A stretch of 23,108 nucleotides of DNA from CAYNWK01 sp964400875 (GCA_964400875.1 CAYNWK010000065.1:1-23108), one strand, 5' to 3'; shown: positions 9,301 through 17,056, numbered from the stretch's first letter. Translations and numbers: made by a program. The notes: generated from the letters alone by a model not told the origin.

Positions 9301-9539
9301 CCCACCAGGGTCCGGATTTCTGTTTTCGCCGGCCTCCGGCTGGCGTAGCCGTACTGCAGAGCGCGCCCGAACTGGTACAGCCTTTCCGCGGAGCGGTCGA
9401 TCAACGCCTCCAGCAAGCCGGGATCGCCCGGCTTGGCGTACTCCAGGCGCAGAGCGAATTCCAGGTCCGCCCGCGACCTGGAGTGCCGCGGGTCAGCGAG
9501 TGGATCTGAATAGTGACCGTCAAATCGGGAGTGGGGCAT
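6369..9539 (-). CDS. Membrane-tethered ECF-sigma-like protein with TolB-like and WD40 propellers
   Basis: From the ATG at 9539 this is 1056 aa. Residues 40-118 resemble sigma-70 region 2 (EALIDRSAERLYQFGRAL, then SGWLFGLAVDRTRGQRW), and 157-202 resemble region 4 (LPEMARLIFILRFQCGLEVEEIAQVL). A basic stretch precedes one membrane helix (260-280, FGWFALVLVIAGLSAWLGVQL). Beyond it, about 325-750 holds TolB/PD40-type repeats (SADGRYLAFTS and variants), and 769-1056 holds seven WD40 blades (AFSPDG repeats). The sigma part should be cytoplasmic and the propellers outside, so this may be a surface-sensing regulator. The sigma region may be degenerate. A longer frame opens at 9602, but the 9539 ATG lies 14 bp after the fmdE-like stop and has GAGGA upstream, so I prefer it. 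Confidence 0.82.
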   Translation of the reverse strand: MPHSRFDGHYSDPLADPRHSRSRADLEFALRLEYAKPGDPGLLEALIDRSAERLYQFGRALQYGYASRRPAKTEIRTLVGKVFLSAIRNPEGFRGQISVSGWLFGLAVDRTRGQRWMRRGRKYLRRLAHQKSVMERRRREPPAEGTNAVLLAAADRLPEMARLIFILRFQCGLEVEEIAQVLDRLPGEIEARLETVRERLLEAGSLEQEGFERVVRGAVHARLSDDDFRLVDASGLKAQAFAGLRPRRRLPQIELPLAKFGWFALVLVIAGLSAWLGVQLNQQVDADVQARSRYGPPDPIEVSDPVVKGLVSGDSGTPAAMPNLFNSEPSLSADGRYLAFTSTFADLAVGEDQVNVYVYDRVQGAVELISAAEDGQPAKGYSQSPSISADGRWLVFTSTAADLAPEGASPCAASWNDIFGDCWHVYLRDRQYGYTQLLSEGTGGVFPSISDDGGVVVYWSLAEKPAPGQEAICDPARKPAGCVNLSIYDRETGMTEQLPIGRNYQAGMPPVSLSADGRFLALTLSAGDGITSRLGVYGSVAFVFDRLRGVFEPQNLDSDGTPVTGMFFNTKISADGRYVAFASSSEALVPGDANRRVDVFLRDRSTGEVKLISQAPDGQQGNDDSGVSPFGRNAWGQTIDISPDGRFVLFTSSAQNMGSDDAVMCGDFFNLPACNQIMLYDGARGVIRPVSEGASERLFAFPEISADGGWAAVMEQSLHCTYFEVCANIRLQNLETGESSLINSDARFSGEPGFKAEFLGETDQPRYRVNALAFSQDGKILAVGTNAGEVEVWDFEQRELLHTLVGHEKLISSVALSPDGALLASGSHDASVLIWRVADGALLARFHGLPGLVRSVAFSPDGRYLAVGALRAIWIWENTDGRFVPIKRYDYPTSYVGDLTFSPDGRYLFFSPGDKYIWVQRVSDGEVVMRLAGHTGKIKNIAISRDGGYLASTAQDFQAILWRLTTGPGGELTAEYLYALRHNDWVSNVAFSPDGAILATSSYDHTVRLWKVAGGDLLKEYPDRRYEVINLAFSPDGNFLAGGTSSRGVSLREIVP

Positions 9540-9553
9540 CTTAACCGGAGTCC

Positions 9554-10180
9554 TCAGGGCGCCAAATAATACGCTCCCTGGGCGCATGTTCTGCACAGGC
9601 ACAATCCATTCCGGTAGATTTCCCGCTCGTTGAAGATCTCCTCGCCGCAGCGGTCGCAGGTTACCTGCAGACCGGGATGGCTGATCAACTCCTGGACCGG
9701 CCTGGCCAGCCTAACCTCCTGGATGGAGAGCAGCTCCGCATCGGGCATGACCTGGTAGGCGTACAACATAGCAAAGTACTTGGATGGCTCTCCCGGCGCG
9801 TAATCCCCGGCCTGCTCGCGCACCTGCAAACGGGGCGCCACGCGCAGGGCGCGGTCGTCTTTCACATCGACGAAGGTCGCCGCTACTTTGCCGTAATCCT
9901 CCACACGCAGCGTGCGGTGCCCGACGCTGGCGCCAGTGGCCACTTCCACCCCATCGACAAAACAACCATCGATCTCGACGATCACCAGCAGGCGCTTATC
10001 CCGGCGGGGCAGCGATAACCCCAGGGCCGCGCCACCTGCCAGGGCAAAACGCACACCTAAAACCTGCCGGGGACAAAGATGCTGGTGGCGCCCCGAGCTG
10101 GTTTCCAAGAGGGCGCGCAAGCGGTCGTCCTGGGCCTGGGTGCTCTCGCGCAGTTCCTTAGCGATGCGGTCGAGGTTCAT
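9554..10180 (-). CDS. FmdE-family protein with C-terminal zinc ribbon
   Basis: This 208-aa protein has an N-terminal FmdE domain (formylmethanofuran dehydrogenase subunit E-like): RHQHLCPRQVLGVRFAL gives the H34-x-C36 metal motif, and DGCFVDGVEVATGASVGHRTL (71-91) with DYGKVAATF follows. The C-terminus (175-199) is a zinc ribbon: C175-x2-C178, then C194, C196 and C199. The family is named after methanogens but is widespread in anaerobic bacteria without methanogenesis, where its role is unclear. The Cys usually seen in the GCTxGK segment is replaced (ATGASVGH). It is the first gene of the minus-strand cluster and lies 14 bp before the sigma-like gene. No Shine-Dalgarno is seen; TAAAAT lies 6 nt before the ATG. 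Confidence 0.85.
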   Translation of the reverse strand: MNLDRIAKELRESTQAQDDRLRALLETSSGRHQHLCPRQVLGVRFALAGGAALGLSLPRRDKRLLVIVEIDGCFVDGVEVATGASVGHRTLRVEDYGKVAATFVDVKDDRALRVAPRLQVREQAGDYAPGEPSKYFAMLYAYQVMPDAELLSIQEVRLARPVQELISHPGLQVTCDRCGEEIFNEREIYRNGLCLCRTCAQGAYYLAP

Positions 10181-10186
10181 AGATCT

Positions 10187-10192
10187 ATTTTA
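10187..10192 (-). promoter_or_regulatory. -10 box for a probably leaderless fmdE-like transcript
   Basis: TAAAAT on the minus strand is followed by exactly 6 nt (AGATCT) and then the ATG at 10180. Transcription starting about 7 nt after the -10 would begin at the start codon, giving a leaderless mRNA. This agrees with the absence of a Shine-Dalgarno. The same TANNNT-N6-ATG arrangement occurs at 16268 and 19118. No good -35 is visible. Confidence 0.5.
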
Positions 10193-10303
10193 CCAGCCCG
10201 AGGGTGAGCGATCTCCCAAGGCTTCCCCGCGGTATGCCGCTTGGTCAACTGGACAGATGTGATTCTGTCATCCCGACCAGGGGGCAAACTGGCTGGGAGA
10301 CTG

Positions 10304-10332
10304 ATGAAATTTCCCAAACAACTTTCTATAGT
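10304..10332 (+). promoter_or_regulatory. Candidate promoter for the metallopeptidase gene
   Basis: ATGAAA (10304-10309, 4 of 6 matches to TTGACA) is followed by a 17-nt spacer and TATAGT (10327-10332, 5 of 6 matches to TATAAT). The predicted start is near 10339, leaving a leader of about 265 nt before the ATG at 10605. Confidence 0.4.
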
Positions 10333-10604
10333 ACAGGAGAGATGATCCCCGCCATGTGGAACGGGGTGCGCCCAGGCGGTGTAAGTAGTGATGATAGACA
10401 TTAAGTCTCCCAAATTCTTTCCAGCAACGCCTCTGAAACGCTCGGGGAACGAGGCTGCAACGACTGCTACTTAAACTGAAGACAATCAGACAACGCGGGA
10501 CGTTTAGTGGGACGGTGCACGGAGCGATAAGGAGACGCCCGGACGCTAGACTGGGAACAGAAATAGACCGCAGTTCAAAGGTATCCAGGACCACGAGGTG
10601 AGGG

Positions 10605-12671
10605 ATGATAAGCACAAGGGTTATTCGGAAGAATAATATTGGGTTCGGCAGCCCCCTCTGGAAGGCGATACTCGCCGTCCTGCTGATCGCGCCCGCCATT
10701 CTGGGGCTGGTCCAAATACCGCAAAGCGCTCCTGCAGCCTCTCCCGCGCAGGGTTTCAGCATGGGTGTCCAGGCCCGGCGCGCCGCTACTATAGCCTTCA
10801 AGTCCCAAAACGGGCGCACGATCAACGGAAAAGCCCCCCTCTCCGCCGATATCCCCCACCTGGTGCTCTACCGCAACGGGGAATTGACCCCTGCGCAGGA
10901 ACGCACGATAGTCTTCAGCGTGGAAAACTACGATCTGCCCGCGAACGGCGCGCTGATTTCGATAAGCGTAGCCACCCAGCACGGAGACCCTGATCTGGGC
11001 GGCGGCGACGCTCACCGCATATCGGTGCTTGAACTCACCAAGAGCATCCCCAACGAGACCGGCGCCGTGCAAAAGAACGCCGCGTATCGCATGGAATACG
11101 AATTTAACGCCTGGGTCGAAAACGCCCTCGACCGCATCCCAACCCCCACCGATTACTTCAAAGTAGACATGCAGGTCTTCGACGCCGGGCAGCCGGACGC
11201 CGAGCCGCTGTACAGCGCCAGCCAGGATTACGCTTTCCTGATGGAAAACCAGATCGTCCAGCCCTTACCGGAGCTCAAAGAAGTCACCAACGGTGCGGCT
11301 CCGGATAACCTGGTGATTTACTTCACCGATATGTTCCCCTTGCAGAGCAACCCATACGACGCCGCTACCCGCCTGCCGCGGGGTTCGGTACGCGCTTATT
11401 ACCAGGACGAACTGGTCCCCGGTCTGGTCAAAGCCGTACGCCAACAGAGCAACGATTGGGTCTTCCCCTGGCACCCCACCTGGAAGAATTACCGCCTGGA
11501 AGAAAGCAGCGACCAGTTAAGCATCGCCTTCACCCAGAGCGGCACCTGGTACCACGGCAGCGCTCCCTCCAACGCACACGCCGGCATCATCATCAACGTC
11601 GAGGGAAGCGAACGCCTTGACTATACCAACCTGACCAGCTGGGTCCTCAGCGCTTTCCACCACGAGCTGTTCCACAACTTGCAGCGCGACCTGAACTTGG
11701 ATGCTGGCGGCAACGGGGACGTGGACGGCGAGAAAGAAGCCTGGGAATACATCGCCGAGGGCACCGCGGTGATGGCTTCCTCGGTCGGGCGATCCGACAC
11801 GGAATTCGCCCAGGATTCCGGTAAAGGCGCTTACCTGTCCGAGGCCAACATCTTCCTGGCAGGGGATGGGATTTACAGCGACGATCTGAACACCAGTTAC
11901 GCCGAGATGCGCCCATATCATGCCGCCCTGTATTGGCGGTTCGTCTACGAACGCAGCAGCGGCCTGGCGACCGGCGAAGAGGACATCGCTGTGGGCATGC
12001 AGGTCATCCAGCGGACGCTGCGCACCATCTACGGGCAGGGTGGGTTCGATCTGAACGACCCCGAGCTGGTCAGAGACCTGCCGGCGGTGATGGATGCGGT
12101 CTTCGACAACATCCCCAACAGCCCGTTCAAGAGCTTCGAGGACAGCCTGATCCAATTCTCCCGCTCGGTCTACGCCCTGCGCCTGGCCGAGGGCCGCTAC
12201 ACGGCCGGAAACTCCGCAGGATACGGCTTCTACGACCCCCACAAGGTTTATCACGAACCCCCGGTCGTCGAGGCCGCTTATGAAGGCTTCGAGCAAACCA
12301 TCCGCGGGGAAATCCCCAGCAGTTACGGTATGGACTTCATCGAGATCGCCCTGAACCAGGGGAACACAAACGATGGCATGCGGGTTGAATTCAACTCCGC
12401 AGCGCAAACCGCAGCCCGCTTCAACGTCGAGGTCTGGCAGCTGAGCACAAAGGGCGGGCGCCTGCAGAAGCTCTCCGAAGTCAGCGGTGAAGCGATGAAT
12501 GAGGGCGCGATTGTATTCTCCGTTCCCGTAAACGCACTGGCGCACACCTCCCGGCTGGCCGTGATCATCACCCGCCTGGACGCCGGTGAGAGCATCGACC
12601 CGGTCGGCGCTTACACGCTCAACGTGAGAGCGGAGTCCCCCGCCGGTCAGAACCAGCCCGGGATGGACTGA
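10605..12671 (+). CDS. Secreted HExxH zinc metallopeptidase
   Basis: This 688-aa protein has a basic N-terminus and a hydrophobic signal segment (about 18-38), then QIPQSAPAAS as a likely cleavage area, so it is exported. The active site is HHELFH with zinc ligands H353 and H357 and catalytic E354. A probable third ligand is E385 in EYIAEGTAVMAS, 28 residues after H357, which is the layout of gluzincin-type peptidases. The N-terminal 220 residues look like a beta-rich accessory or pro-region, and the last 120 like a beta-sandwich (EIALNQGNTNDGMRVEF onward). I cannot assign a MEROPS family. The ATG follows GAGGTGAGG. The stop lies 5 bp from the stop of the convergent regulator gene. Confidence 0.82.
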   Translation: MISTRVIRKNNIGFGSPLWKAILAVLLIAPAILGLVQIPQSAPAASPAQGFSMGVQARRAATIAFKSQNGRTINGKAPLSADIPHLVLYRNGELTPAQERTIVFSVENYDLPANGALISISVATQHGDPDLGGGDAHRISVLELTKSIPNETGAVQKNAAYRMEYEFNAWVENALDRIPTPTDYFKVDMQVFDAGQPDAEPLYSASQDYAFLMENQIVQPLPELKEVTNGAAPDNLVIYFTDMFPLQSNPYDAATRLPRGSVRAYYQDELVPGLVKAVRQQSNDWVFPWHPTWKNYRLEESSDQLSIAFTQSGTWYHGSAPSNAHAGIIINVEGSERLDYTNLTSWVLSAFHHELFHNLQRDLNLDAGGNGDVDGEKEAWEYIAEGTAVMASSVGRSDTEFAQDSGKGAYLSEANIFLAGDGIYSDDLNTSYAEMRPYHAALYWRFVYERSSGLATGEEDIAVGMQVIQRTLRTIYGQGGFDLNDPELVRDLPAVMDAVFDNIPNSPFKSFEDSLIQFSRSVYALRLAEGRYTAGNSAGYGFYDPHKVYHEPPVVEAAYEGFEQTIRGEIPSSYGMDFIEIALNQGNTNDGMRVEFNSAAQTAARFNVEVWQLSTKGGRLQKLSEVSGEAMNEGAIVFSVPVNALAHTSRLAVIITRLDAGESIDPVGAYTLNVRAESPAGQNQPGMD

Positions 12672-12680
12672 ACCGTTCAG
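12668..12680. repeat. 13-bp palindrome spanning two convergent stop codons
   Basis: CTGAACCGTTCAG is a perfect palindrome around a central C. It contains the TGA of the metallopeptidase gene and, on the other strand, the TGA of the BTAD regulator gene. It is too short to be a good terminator, and no U-rich tract follows on either strand. Confidence 0.5.
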
Positions 12681-15600
12681 CCAAGCAGAGCCTCGACCAT
12701 CTTCCACAGATCGAGTCGTGCGCCGCGCTCCCGCGCCGCTGCAGCTGGCTCCTCCGCTAAACCCTTGAGGGCAAGCGCCAGCGTGGCGCCAGCATAGGCT
12801 TTCGTTTCCCCCCAGCTGGCATAATGCTCGGAGACCAGTGAGGCCAGCTCAACCGCCCTTTCAAGCTCGTCCGTCTCAGCGCAAACTCGCGCCATCCCCG
12901 CTAGCGCAACCATGGTCACCCCGCGATCGCCCGTCTTGCGAGCGGTCTCTAAGGCCTGGCGGAAACTTTCTCGGGCTCGTTCAAGTTCCCCGGCGAGCAG
13001 GGCAGCCCGGCCCAATCCTGACAGGGCATAGGCCGCAGCCCAATCGTGATTATCGGCGCGTGCGTACATCAAGCTCTCCTGGAAATGCGCTTCGGCTTCA
13101 ACAGGGTCCCCTTTTCCAAGAGCCAGGTCGCCCAAACCACGCCGGTAAAAAATCGAACCACTCCGGTAGTCGCCTGTCCCGGTTGATTGGGCGAATTGGT
13201 CGAACAGTCTCTGGGCTTCAGCGTACCACTCACTGGCTGCCTGTTCATCCCCGGCGAGCCGTTCGATTTCGCCCATTTCCCAGGTGCTCCAGGCTTGCCC
13301 GTACAAATCGCCCGCCTCGTGATAGAGTGAAAGGCTTTGCGCGCGCAGTTCCCGGGCGCGGGTCAGCTGCCCATACCGGCTGGTCTCCAGGCTTTCTTTG
13401 GCCAGGCTTTGGGCAGCCAGTCGTTTTTGTCCCCGGTCGAGATAGAACTTGCTGACCACATGAAAGGCCTCGAAAGCCGCCTCAAATTCACCCAAACGAA
13501 TATACGTGTCGCCGACCTGCCAGTTCGTGTCGATGGCCTTGGCCCAATCGCCCGTCGACTGCAGTTGCGACTGCGATCTAGACCAGGTCTCGATGGCTTC
13601 CCGCAAGTTGCCTTCCACCATGTGCTGCTGGCCTAGCGCGCTCAACACGATGGCGCGCTCGCGATCGTCACCCAAAGAAGTAAAAATCGAGCGTGCCTCA
13701 TCCAGGCAGTCTGCCGCTTCCGCTAATTGTTTTTCGTTCCGGTTGTTGACGTACAGCACCTGCAGCATACAACCCAGGTAGAAAAGATCTTCAGCCAGAT
13801 CCCAGCGCATGCCCTCTTCGCGCGCTGCAGCGGCGAGGTGGCGCAGCCGTTCCGCGGAGGCCTCTGGGTCGATCACCCGCCCGTAAATATATGCCATCAG
13901 GCTCGCCCAGACCCCCATCTCCTGGGTGACGGAGTCGTCTTCTGCCAATAACCAGGCTTCCTGAATGGCTTCTTCATGAGCCGGCAAAAACAACCCGTAT
14001 GATTCCAGGCGCACCGGATAACCATTGCGGAAGATGGCAGCCTGTGCCGTGAGCAGCGTTGCCCGGATTGCCGGGGGCTCTATTGGAGAGCCTGTTTCGC
14101 CGGTTTCACCGATCGCATTCCTGGCGGTAGCCAGCATCTCCAGCAAGCTCGGGATCCTGGCCTTGGCCTCACAATACCAGAAAACGGCCGGCAGCAACCC
14201 CTGGGCAAGCGCGGCAAGACGCCGGCGTTCCACCAGCCAATCCCAGGCGGCGTGCAGGTTGGCAAACTCAATGCCGACCTCGGCATACGCCTCTTTTTGC
14301 TGTGGGCCGCGCATTTTCGCCGCCAGCGCAGTGCAGCGCTCGACGTAATAATCGCTGTGTCGATCCTTCGCGGCCTGCCAGGCGGTTCGGTCGCTCTGCA
14401 AGACTTCGACGGCATACTGGCGCAGCAGCTCGTGTATCCGGAAACGCCCGTTTTCTTCCCGTCCGAGCCAGGATTTATTGACCAGGGCTAATAAAATGGG
14501 CAGCGTTGCGCCGGAGACGGCCTGGACCGCTTCCCGGGTGAAGCCTCCCTGGAAGACGGCTAATGAAAGCAAAGCTTTTTGCTCCTGATCGGAAAGCAGA
14601 CGCCAGGAACTTTCAAACACGGCGCGCAAGCTGCGCTGCCGCTCCGGCACGTCGTAGAGCTCCGTCTGTAAGAAGTCCAGGCTGCGTTCGATTTCGCTGG
14701 CAATCTCCTCGAGCAGCAGCGCTTCCAGCCAGCCGGAAGCCAGCTCGATCCCCAGCGGCATGCCGCGCACCAGCCGGCAAATCTGCTGGACGGCAGGTAG
14801 CGTCTCACCATCCAGTTCGAAATCCGGGATCACCCGGCGGGCGCTCTGGCGGAAGAGTTGAATGGCGCTGTAGGCCGCCAGGTCCGGACTCCCCGTTATT
14901 TCAGCCTCCGTTCCTGCGAGCGGCGGCGCGTCCAAACCTTCCACCGGGTAGAGCTGTTCTTCTCGCAAATTCAAGCGCGTTCGTGAGGTGGTCAAAACCT
15001 TCGCGCCGGGAACGCCGACCAAGATTTCGCTTACCAGCCCGGCGCTTTCCGGAGCGATCAGGTGCTCGAAGTTATCCAGCACGAGCAAGAGCCGCTTATC
15101 GTTCAGGTAATCGAACAGCGCCCGGCGCAACTGCTCTCGGTCGGTGTAAGTGGAGAAATCCAGCACGCTGGCGATGGCCGGCAAAATCTGCTCAGGAGAG
15201 TTCAACGGCGCCAGGGATACGAACCAGACGCCTGCGGAGAAGACTGCCCGGGAAGAATCAGCGATTTGCGAAGCAGCCTGGACCGCCAGGCGCGTCTTGC
15301 CGATCCCGCCGGGCCCTAACAGGGTCAGTAAACGGCAGTTCGCTTCCGTCTCGAGGAGCCGACAGATCTCGGCTAACTCCTCCTCCCGGCCGACGAAACC
15401 GGTCGCCTGGGCGGGCAGCCGGACGGCCGGACGCTGGGCGGCGGGTGCGGTCTCAAGATCCCCTTCTGCCGGGGCGCTCTCCTGCTCGCCGGGCGCTGCC
15501 AGTTGTTTGGAGCGGATTGTCTCGTACAAGGCGGTGGTTTCGGAGTCCGGCTCAAGGTCCAGTTCTTCCTTGAGGAGGCGAACACATTCCTGGTATTGGC

Positions 15601-16261
15601 GCAGCGCTGCGGCATGTTGGTTATCCCAGGCGTATAGCTGCATCAGCTGGCGGTGGGCTGGCTCATGCAAGTTGTCTAAAGCCAGCCAGCGGCGAGCATA
15701 CTCGACGCCCTGACCGTATTCGCCCCGCTGTGTATGCCAGCCGATCAACCACTGCAATGCCTCCGCCAGTCCCCGGCATAATTCCTCGGCCTGGAAAAAC
15801 TGCCACTCATCGAACGCCGGGCTGTCGGGCAGGTTGAACCCGGCCAAGAAATCCTCCCGGTACAGCTCCACGGATTCCGTCAGGCGCCGGAAGCAGTCCC
15901 GACATCCCTCCTCTGGTGCATGATTTTCCTCCCGGAAAGCCTGCAAGTTCGACCGGAAGGTCGCCGCGTCCACCCAGGCGTCAACTTTCGGGTTGAAGCC
16001 AGCCTGCAGGCGGTCGATCGACAGCACGCCTTCACCCAGCGCCTGGTTGAGCCGGGAGAGCTCGCGGCGCAGGTTGGCCAAAGCGCTGGACTGGTCGTTC
16101 TCCGACCAGAACATCGTCGCCAGGGCTTCGCGGCTGTGCGGCTGGGCCGTGACTGCCAGGTAGGTCAGCAAGGCCAGCCCTTTGCGACGCCGGAGGTCCA
16201 GGGGTCTGTCATTGATTTCAATACGGGGGCTGCCAAAGGTGAAGATCCGCAGCGACGGCAT
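12677..16261 (-). CDS. BTAD/NB-ARC/TPR transcriptional regulator (AfsR/SARP-like)
   Basis: This 1194-aa cytoplasmic regulator has four parts. Residues 1-95 form a winged-helix DNA-binding domain of the OmpR/SARP type. Residues 98-250 form the bacterial transcriptional activation domain (ELYREDFLAGF, LHEPAHRQLMQLYAW, RQYQECVRLLKEELDLEP). Residues 286-560 form an NB-ARC-type ATPase with Walker A GPGGIGKT (316-323) and Walker B LLLVLDNFEH (391-400). From about 640 to the end there are many TPR helix pairs. Such STAND-type proteins use nucleotide exchange, controlled through the TPR part, to switch on transcription. It is divergent from the ParB-like and MFS genes, its most likely targets, and convergent with the metallopeptidase. 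TAAAAT lies 6 nt before the ATG, with no Shine-Dalgarno. Confidence 0.88.
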   Translation of the reverse strand: MPSLRIFTFGSPRIEINDRPLDLRRRKGLALLTYLAVTAQPHSREALATMFWSENDQSSALANLRRELSRLNQALGEGVLSIDRLQAGFNPKVDAWVDAATFRSNLQAFREENHAPEEGCRDCFRRLTESVELYREDFLAGFNLPDSPAFDEWQFFQAEELCRGLAEALQWLIGWHTQRGEYGQGVEYARRWLALDNLHEPAHRQLMQLYAWDNQHAAALRQYQECVRLLKEELDLEPDSETTALYETIRSKQLAAPGEQESAPAEGDLETAPAAQRPAVRLPAQATGFVGREEELAEICRLLETEANCRLLTLLGPGGIGKTRLAVQAASQIADSSRAVFSAGVWFVSLAPLNSPEQILPAIASVLDFSTYTDREQLRRALFDYLNDKRLLLVLDNFEHLIAPESAGLVSEILVGVPGAKVLTTSRTRLNLREEQLYPVEGLDAPPLAGTEAEITGSPDLAAYSAIQLFRQSARRVIPDFELDGETLPAVQQICRLVRGMPLGIELASGWLEALLLEEIASEIERSLDFLQTELYDVPERQRSLRAVFESSWRLLSDQEQKALLSLAVFQGGFTREAVQAVSGATLPILLALVNKSWLGREENGRFRIHELLRQYAVEVLQSDRTAWQAAKDRHSDYYVERCTALAAKMRGPQQKEAYAEVGIEFANLHAAWDWLVERRRLAALAQGLLPAVFWYCEAKARIPSLLEMLATARNAIGETGETGSPIEPPAIRATLLTAQAAIFRNGYPVRLESYGLFLPAHEEAIQEAWLLAEDDSVTQEMGVWASLMAYIYGRVIDPEASAERLRHLAAAAREEGMRWDLAEDLFYLGCMLQVLYVNNRNEKQLAEAADCLDEARSIFTSLGDDRERAIVLSALGQQHMVEGNLREAIETWSRSQSQLQSTGDWAKAIDTNWQVGDTYIRLGEFEAAFEAFHVVSKFYLDRGQKRLAAQSLAKESLETSRYGQLTRARELRAQSLSLYHEAGDLYGQAWSTWEMGEIERLAGDEQAASEWYAEAQRLFDQFAQSTGTGDYRSGSIFYRRGLGDLALGKGDPVEAEAHFQESLMYARADNHDWAAAYALSGLGRAALLAGELERARESFRQALETARKTGDRGVTMVALAGMARVCAETDELERAVELASLVSEHYASWGETKAYAGATLALALKGLAEEPAAAARERGARLDLWKMVEALLG

Positions 16262-16267
16262 GGTTTT

Positions 16268-16273
16268 ATTTTA
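16268..16273 (-). promoter_or_regulatory. -10 box for a probably leaderless regulator transcript
   Basis: TAAAAT on the minus strand is followed by AAAACC and then the ATG at 16261. The 6-nt gap places the transcription start at the start codon. No Shine-Dalgarno is present. A TTGAAA farther upstream (16316-16311) is too distant to be its -35. Confidence 0.5.
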
Positions 16274-16327
16274 CCCCGCTTGAGGTTATCCCTGGCAGAA
16301 CCTGGGTCTTTTTCAAGGGATGTTCTA

Positions 16328-16372
16328 GGGGACGCTTCTCGCCGCGTTGAGGGGACGCTCACTTCCTATACT
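16328..16372 (+). promoter_or_regulatory. Direct repeats and -10 box upstream of the ParB-like gene
   Basis: GGGGACGCT occurs at 16328-16336 and again at 16351-16359, 23 bp apart start to start, or about two helical turns. A -10-like TATACT follows at 16367-16372 (5 of 6 matches), but no good -35 is seen. Activators of the SARP/BTAD type usually bind direct repeats overlapping a weak -35, so this could be the regulator's binding site for the divergent genes. The repeat sequence and positions are seen; the role is inferred. The same nonamer recurs in the hairpin at 22972-23002. Confidence 0.42.
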
Positions 16373-16449
16373 GGTGTCAAATCTTGAGGACGCCAACCCC
16401 CAAACCCGGCCGAAAACGCCGCCCGGGACCCGAGGAAAGAGAGGCTTAG

Positions 16450-16986
16450 ATGAACAGCTTGGCATATCACCAACCAATCTCCTGGAACACGCTCGAGTCC
16501 GTCAGCCGTCAGGTTGCCGCAGATAAGTTCGACCGCCTGAATCTCCAGGCCCGACTGGCAAGCTTGTGGAATCGACTGATCGGCAAGCCCAATACGCTGC
16601 TGTCCTTCGAGCCCGTGCGCTCCCAATTGAATGGGGTCACCAGCATCGATCGCGGTGTTAACCAGCTCCCGGCTGATTCCATCGCCGGCAGCGTCAACCG
16701 CTGCGCAGAATACGACCGCCAGTTTCGTCCGCTGAACCCGGCGATGAAGGACCGCTGGATCAACGTTCACATCTTGTCCGAATATCAGGGTTGGGAACCG
16801 GTCGTCGTGCACAAAATAGGGGGGATCTATTTCGTAGAAGACGGCCACCACCGGGTATCCGTCGCCCGGCACTCAGGGTTGGGCTACATCGAAGCCCAGG
16901 TCTTCGAATACCGTCTTCCGGCCCAATCCGGCAGGGTGAAGCGGGATCGATTACCCCGGCCGATCAGAGCTCTTGGTGGCACATAA
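16450..16986 (+). CDS. ParB/sulfiredoxin-fold protein of unknown function
   Basis: This 178-aa soluble protein has the motif GGIYFVEDGHHRVSVARHSG at residues 124-143, the signature of the ParB N-terminal/Srx nucleotide-binding fold (DGHHR). It continues with an Ile-Glu-Ala strand. The first 60 residues are helical and the middle includes AGSVNRCAEYDRQFRPL. Similar proteins are found in Chloroflexota and Actinobacteria as stand-alone ParB-like proteins without the HTH of true ParB, so chromosome partitioning should not be assumed. The ATG follows a purine-rich GAAAGAGAGG. The MFS gene begins 70 bp downstream on the same strand, and the BTAD regulator is divergent. Confidence 0.75.
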   Translation: MNSLAYHQPISWNTLESVSRQVAADKFDRLNLQARLASLWNRLIGKPNTLLSFEPVRSQLNGVTSIDRGVNQLPADSIAGSVNRCAEYDRQFRPLNPAMKDRWINVHILSEYQGWEPVVVHKIGGIYFVEDGHHRVSVARHSGLGYIEAQVFEYRLPAQSGRVKRDRLPRPIRALGGT

Positions 16987-17056
16987 TCGGCCGCCCAGGA
17001 GTCAAGCTGGTATGCCCGATCGTGAAATATCTACTGCCTCGCCAAAGGAAAGTGTA

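Larger units (their letters stand above)
10181..10604. other. 424-bp divergent intergenic region
   Basis: This non-coding stretch lies between the leftward fmdE-like gene and the rightward metallopeptidase gene. It holds the -10 box for the former and a candidate promoter for the latter (10304-10332). It also holds small hairpins: GCGG-TATG-CCGC (10229-10240), GACAGA-N6-TCTGTC (10252-10269) and CCCCG-N10-CGGGG (10347-10366). The rightward leader would be about 265 nt. I recognise no known riboswitch or RNA gene, and no convincing small ORF. Confidence 0.5.

Noticed and set aside
9540..9602. 21-codon N-terminal extension of the sigma/propeller protein
   Set aside because: It would overlap the fmdE-like gene by 49 bp. 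The ATG at 9539 has a GAGGA site and clean spacing.
10290..10306. GGCTGGGAGACTGATG resembling the B12 box of a cobalamin riboswitch
   Set aside because: The match is partial, the other conserved cobalamin elements are absent or misplaced, and the downstream gene is a peptidase.
11517..12707. 396-aa open frame on the minus strand opposite the metallopeptidase
   Set aside because: The plus-strand frame has a signal peptide, a ribosome-binding site and an HExxH motif. The minus frame has no recognisable domain and reflects GC-rich codon use.
14563..15573. 336-aa open frame on the plus strand within the regulator gene
   Set aside because: It is Arg/Pro/Ala-rich nonsense typical of an antisense shadow. 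The opposite strand encodes clear Walker A and B motifs here.
16973..17056. Upstream extension of the MFS gene from TTG 16973 or ATG 17012
   Set aside because: The added residues are polar with no Shine-Dalgarno, while 17057 has AAAGGAAAG and lies just before the first membrane helix.
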